In this document: positions 34,529-46,064 of the stretch, in pieces
Layout of the letters: every line of letters begins with the position of its first letter
Position numbering within the stretch: the first letter of the stretch is position 1
Assembly: GCA_025403435.1 (NCBI GenBank)
Contig: CM046354.1
Coordinates: 40,041,041 to 40,105,040, forward strand
Direction: 5' to 3'
Origin: Artocarpus heterophyllus
Taxonomy: Eukaryota; Streptophyta; Magnoliopsida; Rosales; Moraceae
Length of the DNA stretch: 64,000 nucleotides
Position numbers and translations under genes: made by a program
The notes under the pieces: model-generated
The model's input: only the letters and a program-made list of their open reading frames with translations
Database searches by the model: none
What the model was told of the DNA's origin: nothing

Positions 34529-36726
34529 TGTCATGCCCTAGGGTACGGGAGGTGATGTGGCTAGTTAATTATATTAAATAAATGAGAATTTAGTTAAGGA
34601 CAAGAGTTTAAGGGTTAAATTAAATACAAAATGTAAAGTTTCAAAACCATTTCATAAAAAGAAAAGAATGCATAACTATTAAACAGATGAAATTATTGAC
34701 GAAATCATTAAGCAGGAAATAAAATAATAAATATAGCGAGTATGGGTCCCATTGAACCAAAACTTGTGCATACACATTGTACTGACAACATAATAATACA
34801 ACCACAGCCCAATCACAAAGAAAACTAAAATATTACATGCCTTATTCAAATAATACAAATAACCTATTAGTACTTCTACTGCTCCTGAGTTTTGTCCGAT
34901 GAGTCCTCTCTAACCCTAAACAAAAATCCACCTAGAGGAGGAAAAGTTTAAAACAAATAAAATGTAAGCGAAAGGCTCAGTAGGACTATATTTTAAGAAA
35001 CATTAAATTTTAAATACAAAATATCATTATGTAGAAAAATTATTTAAAAGGAAACTAAGATAAATAAGTTTGCACAAAACTACTCTTACCAAAAACAGTT
35101 TATTGGTCGACCAGAAATATCATCATTTTCTTTTCCTAGGCAAACCATATGAATAGCACCACCGTAGTGGCCTAGCTGGGTTTCGGGACCTGCCCCTAAG
35201 GTCGATCATTACACGACCCGATATCTAGTATGGCATCATGCCCTTGTGTTCATTTCTACCATTATTAAAATCCATTTACCAAATGTTTTCATTATCATTC
35301 ATTATGGAGTTCATTTCAGTTCATGGTTTATTAAAAATATAACCGATAAATTTCATTTTCAATCAACCATTGAAAACATTTTGATAAAAATCCTTTTCAA
35401 AGCCAAATCATTTGAAACTAGGTTACCAAAGAAGGGGTAGAAGTCCTACCTCGATACTCATGCCGATGCCCCCACACCGTAATCCTGGACCCCTATACAT
35501 TAGCTTCGCAAAACCACAAACATTCCTAGATACAAACTAAGTCGATCAATATCTAGTCTGAGACATTCTATGTTACTAAACCATTTCATGATGTCCTAGT
35601 GTGCCATTTGTATTCTTAAAATCATTTTATAAAGTTGGAATTTCAATCGGGGTTCAAAACAGTGAAAACGGATGAAAATTACAAAATTTGCCCTTGTTCA
35701 GTTGGCCTACCGGTCTCCCTGGTTCAGTTGGCCAAACTACACAGTTCGGCCTACCGAAGGACCATGTCCGGTCGGCCGAAAATTCCCAAGTTTGGCCTAT
35801 CAGACGGATGAATCTGGCTTGCCAATCCTTTGAATCCGGCTTGCCAAACATGAAGTTTGGCCTATCGAACTGGAAAATTTCCAGAAATTCCAAGCATGGG
35901 TTTTGGGTCTCCCAAAACTCAAATCTTCGTTTTAACCTGTTTTTCTCAAATCCTAGGAATAGAAAACAATCATAGATGATAGGAAAACATAATAGAACAC
36001 TTTTGAACTCATTTAAAAAAGATTTGGACACAAAATCCCAAAAATCCAAAAATAGGGAAAAATAAGGAAAAATGAAAAATCTTGAATCTAATCCATTTTT
36101 CTTCAAACAAAGCATAGATTCTAGTTGTTCTAAGTTCCTTTAACTCAAATCAATGGTTTTCTAAGCTCAAACAAACTTAGATTTCAAAAATGCATGAAAA
36201 ATTGAAAAAGTTTAGAAATTTCAAATCTAACCTCAAATTCAAGCTTCAATTCACATTTTTGGTTGTTCAATCGAGCTCCCGAACTTCCAATCCACCAAAA
36301 CCCGAAGCTGAGCTTGATTGGTGTTAAAATTTGAGAGAAAAATGAGAGAGAAGAAGAGAGACCGAGAGAGAGAGAGTGAGAGGCGCTCAGAGAGAGAGAG
36401 AGAAAGAGAGAGAGAGTGAATCAAAAAGAGGGAGAGGAGAGAGAATAAATAGAGAGAAATAGTGGACGGTTTCACGATGTGAAAACTGTGTGCCACCTAC
36501 GGTTTTGTAAAATAGAATATATTTGACATTTTACAAATTTTTGTGTCCCAAATATTCAAAATAACATTTAAAATAATTAAAACAATTGGAAGTCATTAAG
36601 ATAACCAAAACAACTTTACACCCAAAATTTTATTAAATGATCAAATTAATTTTAAAATATTAATTATGGCACACTAATCCATCGTTTTACATTATAATAT
36701 CATTAAATCAATTTTGGGGCGTTATA
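34529..36726 (-). repeat. 5' LTR of gypsy C, 2198 bp
   Basis: TGTCATGCCCTAGGG at 34529, next to the primer site, to GGGGCGTTATA at 36726 (expected GTTACA, last C to T). The next five bases, GTTAT, would be the TSD but the left copy is lost. TATA-like CTATTTAT at about 36445-36452, GA-rich tract 36330-36450, unit cluster 35697-35872 with several units decayed (CGGCCTATC, TGGCTTGCC). Confidence 0.9.
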
Positions 36727-36731
36727 GTTAT

Positions 36732-38888
36732 GGAACCTGTTTTTTGGAGAAGAAATGGGGATAAAAATTTTATAGAATCGTTTGAGGAGATACACAGTTT
36801 GAGGAGGAGAAAATGGAGAGAAAATGATGTCAAAATGAAGCCTTGTGATAGTACAAATATATGCAGACTATGGCTTAATCTAATCACTCCACCTAACTTA
36901 TGTTTAATTAAGATTTTAATTGACTTTGATGGAACTAAATTTTAGGCTTAAATCTACTAATGATGGCGCTAATACTTAGCCATCGGTGGGTGAGATTTTT
37001 GTCTGTTAAATGCACTGAGGACAACATCACTTCAAGTCTATAGTTGGTTGTGAGTTGCAAGCAAAACCCCACAGGATGAAAAATATTTTTCTTTTTGAGT
37101 TTATATACAGATCTTTTATTGTCCATGAAATGAACAATTTACCCTCTTTGCCTAACATGTTTGTAGAAACTCATAAAACATCATATTTAGACCTGGAAAT
37201 CATGTTAATGTGGTTGATATATTAATATAGGTACTGTACCAAGGGAGGAAAAGAGAGTTAGAGAAAGAGATGGAGAAGCAAAAAGAGAGAGTATGAAAGA
37301 GAAAAGGAAGAAGCTAGCAAGAAATAATCTGTCTGCTACATCAATGCTGAACAAGTCTGTTTACTTGGCTACTATGCTTCTGGAGAAATAGCAACTAGGA
37401 GCATCATTTGAAACTACAAATTTCACAGCAAGAAATGTTTCAGACAATTTATTTCTTTACTTTTGTCCTCGCACTATACTTAACCTGAAAATAGATGCAC
37501 TTTTAAGTCAAAAATGATAATTACAATGGTTAGATCATGCATTAATTGATCAAGTAAAAGCATTCCAATTCTGTTGGAGATTCATATTAAAATGTCTAAG
37601 ACAATCTTTGGTAGGTGTGCTAACATTTACTAAATTTCAAACATGGTTAGTCACACTAAGGATGAATGACACTGACTTGTATCTCAATTGTAGATTTAAG
37701 TGATGTTTCATTTAGGTTAACCTTGCCCTTAAATTTTTGTCCACCTAATACACAAATAAAAAGACTTGTAACTTTTTCGAAGGAGAAACGGAAAGAAAAG
37801 AGACACCCTTAGGATAAACAATCTATGAGACTGAGTCCCCTAAAATTCAGGTTAATTGTATATCCTTTTGAAACCTTCCTTTCTTTAACAAGTAATGGAA
37901 TTTTAAGTAAAATTATGTTTTGATACAAAAGCAAAAGTCAATAGTTCAACACCAGCCTTGGTTTCAGTCTCTACCTATTTATGTAAGTTTGTGCATGCCC
38001 GTGCTGATTATGTTATTACCCTTTTTTTTGTTTTTTTATCTATTTTAATTGTTGGCACATATTGGCTTTAATAATTCTCTTGCACAATCAAAATGGCGTT
38101 CTGTTTTTGAGTACAAGCAACTACATTTAATCAAACAGAAGCAATAGAAAACTAATTAAACCTCCTTTTTATGGTTTGTGCGGAGATGGATTTCAGCGGC
38201 AAACAAGCAGCACTCGATACTGCACCAACTCACCAACTATGGAGTAACCTTAACACAAACTAATCCCGTAAAAGACAACAAATAAAATAAGTGATCTAAA
38301 TAGTCACTGAGATTAAACATTTGGAATAACAGGTGAGAAATGTAGAGTAGGCTAGAATAGAATGAGATGTGCAAAGTATTGCGCCAAGCTAGATTTGCAA
38401 CTATTGTGCCAAGCTAGAGTTAATGGTCCATAATGAGTACTCAAGAAGAATTTGAAAATCAATTGTAAAAAAAAGTGGCTCTATGAGAAAGACAAGATGT
38501 AACAATATTTTCCCCCTTCTACAGCATTCCAGGTGAATAAACACAAACAAGCCCTTCAAGATATTCACATAGCACAGCAACCTGTGCCTTAAAAGATGAT
38601 AAACTTTTATAAATATGAACTTAATTATTTTCCACTTGTAATTAACTAATCTTTTAACCCGTTTTAATGAATATTCACGCATATTTGAAAACAAAGAAAA
38701 CCAAAAAAAAAAGTACTAACCCTTAAGAAAAATGGATCAATCCAAACCCACACAATCAATCAAACACAAAAAAGAAAATTGCAAGAACAATGCTAGCACC
38801 TCAAAATTATCACATCTATAAAACTGGTGGGCATTTGCGATAGGGAGGTTGGCATTAAATTTTGTGTTGAAAGTGCTTATGAATGCTT
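36732..38888. other. Unassigned DNA between gypsy C and the PPR pseudogene
   Basis: I see no retroelement ends, no coding signal and no RNA gene. There is a purine-rich AGAGA stretch at about 37245-37320 and AT-rich sequence elsewhere. It is the 3' flank of the PPR pseudogene and is probably the least disturbed host intergenic DNA in the window. Confidence 0.5.
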
Positions 38889-39280
38889 TCAACAATCAAT
38901 GCCACCACAGAAAAAGATTTCCCAACATTGGCCATGTCTTTTCACGAAACCTTCTTGCCAGTAATCTTTACAAGAGCAGTTCCCATCATCAAAGTGATGA
39001 AAACAATTGGTATCTCTAACAATAAGTTCCCTCTTAACTATCTTCGATATGTATTTGGTCACATTGTGACAATCAATGCAGACTTATAGATTTTTGGTGA
39101 TCCTAATTGGGCTCCCAGCTGGCATGCTTTAAAGCCAAAGTCTATAGCTAATCTTTCACTATGTCCCCACGGCAATTTAATTTCATAGGTTCATCTACGT
39201 CTCCTAGAACACAACTAACATCAGGGACATAGCCAGTAGCCTCTAATCCTAATCTTAGATTCTCTAAGTACTGATAAATT
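38889..39280 (-). pseudogene. DYW deaminase domain of the PPR pseudogene
   Basis: In shifting frames: IYQYLENLRLGLEATGYVPD, SCVLGDVDEP, HSERLAIDFG (39134-39163), [19 protein letters not shown] (starting 39080) and [21 protein letters not shown] (DYW at 38958-38966). The HSE zinc/catalytic motif, the CxxC ligands (CIDC) and the final CSCKDYW are all still readable, so decay is moderate. The usual stop after DYW is absent; the frame runs on to TGA at 38889. At least two frameshifts lie between DVDEP and CIDC. Confidence 0.9.
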
Positions 39281-42200
39281 TATTGGAAAACAAGTACGTA
39301 GTGGAATTTTAAAATTTTAAAATTAGAGTATTTTCAAAACACAAGTTTGACATGCTATATACATAAATTAATCACATGTCTTACTAACCTTTTGTATATT
39401 GAAGTAAGTGTAAATCCATGTAGAGAAGAGCATTTCAAAGTGCGAATCCATGTAGAGAAGGGCATTTCAGAAGAGCCTCAACCAACGGGTCTTTTTTGCT
39501 ATTCTCTATCCACGATTGGAGTGTGGATGGTCACACGTCGTACAGCTCTTTCTTTAGTAACTCTCCTTCCAACCACTTGAGAAGACCTAGAACTAAGGTT
39601 CTTGATATTGAACAATAGTTCTTAGGGTGTTTCAGAGTTCCTCAAACTAGAATAGTCACTTTATACTTCTCAACCGATCTAAATAATTGAGAAAACTCAC
39701 CCCTTATTTATAGTAGTCAAATCTGAGGTTAATCCCTCCAAGATAAAGCCTTAAAATTTGAATCTGGATCAACTTCTGATGAAAAACGTGTTTAAAATGC
39801 GTATATAGATTATTGTAGTGCTAAACTTATCGGCAGGCCACACTAACGCATCAGCCTAACAAACTTATGACAATTTAATCCTTGAGCATATCTTATTTTT
39901 CACCTGAGAATCTTAGATAGAGCCTCAGTTTTAATTCAAATAACCCAATAAAAAAGTTATCTGATCAAAACAATCATATCTAGATAATCTCATAGAAAAT
40001 AAAATATTATCCAAATAATTCAACATGTTTATCTTAAATTAATTTACAAAATTAATTCAACCGATAAACTAACATGAATTACCCAATCTTATTGAATTTC
40101 AGCCTAATAATTTAACATAAGTTACCAATATGTAGGAAAAGCATGCTTGTCACGCCCTCAAATAGGAGAGGTGACGATGGATTAATCAAGTTATTTAAAC
40201 AAAAATTTAGTTAAGAATTTCCAATTAAATAATTAAGATACTTAGGAAAATTTCATAAAACAGTTATTTCTAACTTAAAACAAGTAACATAGAATAAAAT
40301 AAAATATGACTAATAAGTAAGACTAGGGCCACACTAGACCTACGTTTATTCATACACATAGTATCGACATAAATAAATACAACCACGGTTTAAATAAGAA
40401 GAAGGTAATTAAAAGATTACATGCCTTGTTCAAAAAGATAAATAACCTAAATAAGAAGACCCTATAGTCCACAGGTTAATTCTAAATTCCACCTAGAGGG
40501 GGGAAAATTTGAAAAACAAATAAACACTGAGTGAAAGGCTCAGCAGGACTAAGTTTTTAAAAAATATTTTATTGAATATGCAAATCATTTATAAACAAAA
40601 GTTATAAAACATAGTAAATAAAATCCATTAAATTTATTCTTACCATTTAGTTCACTATACTTCTAGAAATGGTCTAACTATTTTATCTCATCTTAGGCAA
40701 AGCCATAGTAATCACCACCGTAGTGGCCCAGCTGGGTTTTGGGACCTATCCCCAAGGCCACACTCTACACGACCCGATCTCTGAGTATGGCCTCATGCTC
40801 TAGTGTATTATTTTGGACGATGCTTCTGACACGTCCGGTTCTAGGTCATTACTTAAGCCTCACATTATTAAGTGTTTTTAGTTACATTCATTATGTTGTT
40901 TACTATGATCATTTCATTGTTCAACAATTCAATAAAACAATGATCAAATGCATCTCAACCCTTTATTGAAAACATTTTGAGATAAAATCATTCTTTTTTG
41001 TGGCCAAAATCCTTTAAAAAACATGGATGCCAAAGAAGGGGTAGAAGTCCTATCTCGATATCTTGCATCATGACTCGGCACTATAGTCTCAATCTGCTAT
41101 ACGTTAACTCCATGAAACCATGAACAACCTTCAACATAAACTAGGTTTGTTAATATTTGCCTTAGAGCATTCTACACTACTAAGCTATCTCATGGTGTCT
41201 TAGTGTGCCTTTAAAGTTCACAAAATCATATTATATGGTCAAAGTCTCAATCTAGATCTTAAGTGGTGAAAATAGGCGACAAAAGCTAAATTTCACAAAG
41301 CCCGCTCGGCCTACCAAACTTCCTACTCCGGCCTACCGAACTCATGAATCTGGCCTGCAGATGATCAAGATTGGCCTGTTGAACTGGAAAAATCTAGGAG
41401 ACCTGAGACTTCGTGTCTCGACCTTCTTGAACTCAAAATCTCATTTTAAACATGTTTCTCAAGTCCTAGAGCATGCATAATGTTCATAAATACTAGAAAA
41501 ACACATTGGAACACCTTTCAACACTTTTAAACAAGTTTTACATAGAAAATTTCAAATTATTCCAAAAATGAGAAAAAGAGGAAAAACTTGATTTAGCTTG
41601 ATTTTATGAAATCAAGCTTAGATTCATGAAGGTTTGGGTTCCACCAACTTAGATAGAAGGGTTTCTAAGCTAAAACAAACTCATATTTCAACAATCAAAG
41701 AAAATTAAAAAATTTAGGAAAAGTTTGAAATTTTGAAAAATAAAGTAACTAACATCAAATTTGAGCTTGAATCGAGTTTGTAGAAGCTCAATCGTGCTCC
41801 TAGGCTCCCAATCTAGCTAAAGATCGAAGCATTTGCTCAAATTTTTGAAATCAAAATAAGAGGGAGAGTGTGTAACGTGGGGGAGAGAGAAAGAGAGTCT
41901 GAGAGAGAATGAGAGTAAGTGAGGAAGAGAGAGTGAGAGGGAGATTAAATAGAGGAGAAACAAGTAGCTTTGCAAAGTGAAAACCATGTCTCGCACATGG
42001 TTTCACAAAAAGGGACGTGTTGGTCATTTGAAAAATTATCTTGTTTCAAAATTCAAAATAACAACTAAAAATAATTAAGAGCGGTAAAAAATAAATAAAA
42101 ATAATATTAATTTAAAAATATCACAAAATAGTTCAATTAGGTTCAAATTACATCATTGTACACTAATTCACCATTTTATACTCTAATCATACCTGATTAA

Positions 42201-43287
42201 ATTCTGGGTGTTACAACACTGTATCGTTACAAGATTTATTATGAGCTAGCAAAAGGAACTCGATGGACATACATAGTTCAAGCTCCTATAATTATAAAAT
42301 ACAATATTCTAGATACATATTTTATAATTATCAACTCTAACACTACTTCATTAAAAGTTTAGAGCTACACTCTCGAACTAAATAAAATTACAAAGCTTTA
42401 TTAAGCAAACCGTTCATGACATATCATAATGTGTTACATCTCCATGGGATATTCATAATCGGTTTAAGGATAAATTCTAGCTATCTTTTTTATTATTTTT
42501 ATCTTACGTTTCATTATCTCACCATTGGAATACTTGCTATCCAAAAATATTATACCATTTGGTTACATCTATGTATCTAATGGTTGAGCGCTTCAGTCTT
42601 TCAAGTATAAGATAACGCATATAAGAGAATATCATTAACTCTATAAAAAGAGCTATGGATTTCATATCCATGAATATTAAGTCTATGCAATCAAGAGTCA
42701 TTTCTCCAACGTACTGGTATGCTACCATCATAAAGTCAGAATGTCACCCTTTGGTACATCAAAAGACATAAGTCAAGAATATGAGCCCATTAGTCATTTC
42801 AAGATTAAGACACAACACATATGGTTGTCTAAAGTGAATTCATTTGCACAAATAGAATTATTAACCCAAATCAATTCAACTTTATGTCTCGATCCAATAC
42901 ATTATCATCTATGACAATGCACCAATGTTTCTACTCGTGTAGTCCCACTACGATGACCAAGACAAGCTATCTCCCTTCAGAGATGTAGACAACATAACAA
43001 TCTTAGCATGAATAAAGTGCCCAAATTTATTCCCTCGATTTCAAAACTTAAGACTTAGACCATCATCTTTAAGATTCTTGTATTCCACATAATCTATCCA
43101 TTATATGCACGATTCTTAAAGGTTTAGACCAACGATCTCAGAATCTTGTTTGATTATCATACATTCAATAAATATGAACATAAATAGGATAGTATTTGGT
43201 ATATGAATAATAAATAAACTCTTTATTGATAAAATGTCACAAAAAATATATTACAACATTTTACTCCTTAGGGCACCATGTCTAATC
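39281..43287 (-). mobile_element. Old copia solo LTR H (family of A/B/E) in the PPR gene, interrupted
   Basis: It starts TATTGGAAAACAAG (family TGTTGGAAACAAAG) and ends CATGTCTAATC, near the family end CATGTCTAACA. Without the gypsy LTR inserted at 40148-42215 it is about 1.93 kb. Flanks AAATT (39276-39280) and AAATC (43288-43292) fit a 5-bp TSD with one C to T change; AAATC is what the rejoined PPR frame (TEIYQYLENL) predicts. It is heavily mutated and among the oldest insertions here. Confidence 0.85.
40148..42215 (-). mobile_element. Gypsy solo LTR (family of C) inside LTR H, 2068 bp
   Basis: TGTCACGCCCTC at 40148 to GGGTGTTACA at 42215, with GTAGTGGCCCAGCTGGGTTT at about 40720, a decayed unit cluster at 41299-41392 and a GA-rich tract at about 41860-41960. 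Flanks ATGCT (40143-40147) and ACACT (42216-42220) differ at two sites, both explained by CpG decay of ACGCT. The surrounding copia LTR sequence resumes directly after. Confidence 0.88.
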
Positions 43288-43292
43288 AAATC

Positions 43293-43399
43293 TCTGTCCA
43301 GCTTGGATGTGAATCGTCTCTAACAAAAAATGTATAAAGCTAATTTTCTACCTCAATCGAGCTATATCCGGTTGTTTTCTTTAGTCCTCGAGTCCTTAG
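43293..43399 (-). pseudogene. E-domain segment of the PPR pseudogene
   Basis: Minus-strand translation reads LRTRGLKKTTGYSSIEVEN, a stop, then LYTFFVRDDSHPSWTEI, the conserved E/E+ region between PPR repeats and DYW. It is bounded by TSD copies of two different LTRs. Joined to the 45272 side it fits MRTRG after VRSL with a 1-nt loss. Confidence 0.88.
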
Positions 43400-45271
43400 T
43401 GTTGGAATTAAAATATGAAATGTAGCGGAAGGAATGGTTCATTGACAAACAAAAATTTTCTGAAAACTTTATTCATCGGGAATAGATATATAATTTTAAT
43501 AATAATAGAAAGCTTTGGGGTATCCTAGCTTTCCTCTTTGACACCACGATCTTCCAATCTAGGCCTTCACACTAATGGAAAGACGAGTGCGTGTCAAACT
43601 ACAAGAACAAATTTTCCTCACACTTTTCTGAATCTGCTATGTACTCAACTCATGAGATAGTAGACCTTTTTTTTAGAGAAGAACTCTTAGTTTTTCTCTC
43701 TGAGCATTTTGTAAAAGTTATGTGAATGAAAAATCTCTTAAGATAACTGTTATCTCTCCTTTTTATATCTTTTTCCTTTCCTTTTTTTTAATTAACCAAT
43801 TCACCCTTTTTTTATTATTAATATATATATATATGAATGTTTACGAAAATCTGGCTACTTCCTCTTTTTTTTTTCTTTAATTTACCGAATCACGTTAACC
43901 ATGATTCCAATAACACACACATATATATATCTAAATAAAGTAAAACGTAAATGTTATGTAATATATATATATATTAATAAAATCTAATATGAATAAATGG
44001 ATTTGGTTCAAAACCATATATATATATATATATCTATATCTAAATTCAAAAATAAATCACATTTATTTAAGAATAGATTTTAAAAATAATCAATTAATTA
44101 ATTAACTAATACTCAGTTAAATGTGACAACATTTCTCACATTACATTATGTGTCACAAAGAATATTTTTTTGTGTCATATTAATAATTCAAGTGTGAAAT
44201 AATAAATTTAGAATACAATAATTCCAAACTAAATGTGTATAATTCATTATATGCATAAATCCAATATAGTGTTACAGAGGTGGTATTGGGGACCTACGGA
44301 CCTTTAACCCGAGCCCCAATAAATTTGACAATTAATTAAACTCTTTGATTAATGTGCCAAATTTATTAGTTTTAGTGTTATTCCACTAAAAACCTGAAAC
44401 TAAACTCTTCAGATTATAGTAAAATTACTCAAAGAAAATTAGCGAGTAGTTCATTGATATAATGATTACATATAAGTCAGTCATCCATAAATAGTTCATA
44501 ATAAGAGCTAGGTTCAATATCCATTCACCTCTCATATTACATCTTTATTCTTGAGTTGTAATAATTCTCTAATGAATAGTTAATTCATAATCTTATTATG
44601 AACAAGCACTTTACTGTTCAAACCTCGAATTATCACTCAAGAAAACTATTTTTCTAACTTCCATAAGGAAGGAATGGATTCCATATCTGTATAATATTAT
44701 TCCCGGCCATGTATTACATTATGTTTCTAAGATGCTAAGTTATGATCTATGCTTAGACAAATCTTACCATACAAGTCAAAAAATATAATGTCATAAATAG
44801 GAGTCTAATAAATGCTCAGGATTAAGACTGTCAAATATATAATCATCATGGTGATAAATTTGAATACTCTATTTGTAACAGACGATTATTAGAGATTCAT
44901 AATTTATTTGGTCTAGTCCTATATAATCTTATTATATAAAGTACCTCCAATCCAATGTCTCTACATTAATAGCCCAGATAATGACAATTTCATTCTAAAT
45001 GAGATTGGACTATACTTGTAATATTTAATTAAAGATCCCAAACTTTAATTAATTATTACGGACTATTTAGATTATTATCTATAAATTTTATCCCTAAGCA
45101 TAAAACACTTATATGCTAAATTTATAGTCGCATAAATAATCATGGAATTTTCTCGATGTTTATAAATGTATTCATAACACATATAAGCAACCAAAATAAT
45201 AATAAACGTCACTTTATTTATTTATTAACAATATGTACAACATCATAGTTTTTAGGGCACCAAACCCAACA
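43400..45271 (-). mobile_element. Solo LTR of a second LTR-element family in the PPR gene, 1872 bp
   Basis: TGTTGGAATTAAAATATG at 43400 to GGCACCAAACCCAACA at 45271 (TG..CA), flanked by perfect TSDs CTTAG at 43395-43399 and 45272-45276. The sequence differs from the main copia family. The terminal TGTTGGGTTTGGTGCCC on the minus strand is typical of some plant copia LTRs. It contains TA-rich microsatellites at about 43825-44035. No internal region is present. Minus orientation is inferred from this terminus only. Confidence 0.88.
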
Positions 45272-46064
45272 CTTAGAGGCTTCTAACATAATATATTACA
45301 TCCTATCTCCTAGCTTCAGCATAGATATTTGATAAGACAACATAAATCCCAGGATTTGTGGAATCTAAAAAAAGTAATGTATTTGCTGTCTTTATACCCA
45401 ACTCAATATTGTTGTGAGTTCGGCACCCACTTAACAAAGCTTCAAGAATAGAACTTCCAGGTTCAAAAGGCATTTCTTTTATCAATGCCTCAGCTTCTTG
45501 GAAATAACCAGCTCGGCTTAAAAGATCCACTATGCTAGCATAATGTTTTTATGTGGGTTTAATTTTATGATCTTTTTCATGCTGTGGAACAATTTGATTC
45601 CATCTTCCACAAGTCCTGAGCGACTACACGTTGTTAGAAGGGAAAGAAATGAGGTATGATTTGGCTCTATTCCTCCCTCCATCATTCTTCTGTAGAGATC
45701 AATAGCTTGCTTTCCATGAGCATGAATGCCATAGGCTGTTATCATGGAGTTCCATATGACAACGTCAAGACAAATGGAGCATTTGTTAAAAATCAACTCA
45801 GCAGAGCCAATTTTTCCACACTTGGCATACATATCAATCAATGATGCCTTGTTAACAACATCAAATACATATCCACGAAAAATTAATGAGCGTGAATACT
45901 TCTTTCTTTCCTCAAACAGCCCAAATGGGCACAAGAATGGACTAAACTAACAAAAGCTACAGAATTTGCCGCAACCACTTTTACATGCTTTTGACAGAAT
46001 TTTTCAAGTCTTTAACTGCATGCCCATTTTGGACCAATCCCATAAGCATAGCAGTCTACGTAAT
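45272..46064 (-). pseudogene. PPR-repeat segment of the PPR-DYW pseudogene
   Basis: Readable blocks: TAMLMGLVQNGHAVK, NSVAFVSLVHSCAHLGCLRK, FRGYVFDVVNKASLIDMYAK, CGKIGSAELIFNKC, DVVIWNSMITAYGIHAHGKQ, AIDLYRRMMEGGIEPNHTSF, SLLTTCSRSGLVEDGIKLFH, KHYASIVDLLSRAGYFQEAE, SSILEALLSGCRTHNNIELG, YVVLSNIYAEARR. These are consecutive PPR (P/L/S) repeats ending in the E domain start. Defects: a 1-nt loss in an A-run before KIKPT, CAA to TAA in PT-KHYAS, TGG to TAG after EARR. It is truncated at 46064 by element D. Confidence 0.92.

Larger units (their letters stand above)
11683..36726 (-). mobile_element. Ty3/gypsy element C, broken by nested copia elements A and B
   Basis: In minus-strand order: 5' LTR (36726-34529), initiator-Met primer site (ATGGTATCAGAGC at about 34516-34528), gag (34423 downward), CCHC knuckle, aspartic protease (to 32802), insertion of A (32671-15399), then the end of RT, RNase H, integrase and C-terminal domain (15398-13378), polypurine tract and 3' LTR (13251-11683). 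Domain order protease-RT-RNase H-integrase fixes the superfamily as Ty3/gypsy; the integrase tail resembles chromovirus-type elements of the Tekay/Del group. About 0.7 kb of RT and about 570 bp of the 3' LTR are missing. All genes carry stops. Confidence 0.88.
38889..46064 (-). pseudogene. PPR-DYW protein pseudogene, split by three LTR insertions, 5' end missing
   Basis: Three minus-strand pieces form one gene: 46064-45272 (PPR repeats and start of E domain), 43399-43293 (E domain) and 39280-38889 (DYW domain). The reading order is collinear and the breaks coincide with LTR ends and TSDs. Such proteins act in chloroplasts or mitochondria, where the DYW domain is the C-to-U RNA-editing deaminase. 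The N-terminal part is separated by copia element D at 46065 and would lie beyond this window. Stops and frameshifts in every piece make it a clear pseudogene. The target transcript cannot be inferred. Confidence 0.93.

Noticed and set aside
38401..38694. 97-codon minus-strand ORF in unassigned DNA
   Set aside because: No recognisable domain, no conserved neighbour and composition like the surrounding AT-rich DNA; not supported as a gene.
43820..44040. TA-rich stretches as a possible MITE or origin
   Set aside because: They are simple TATATA microsatellites within the 43400-45271 solo LTR, with no terminal inverted repeats.
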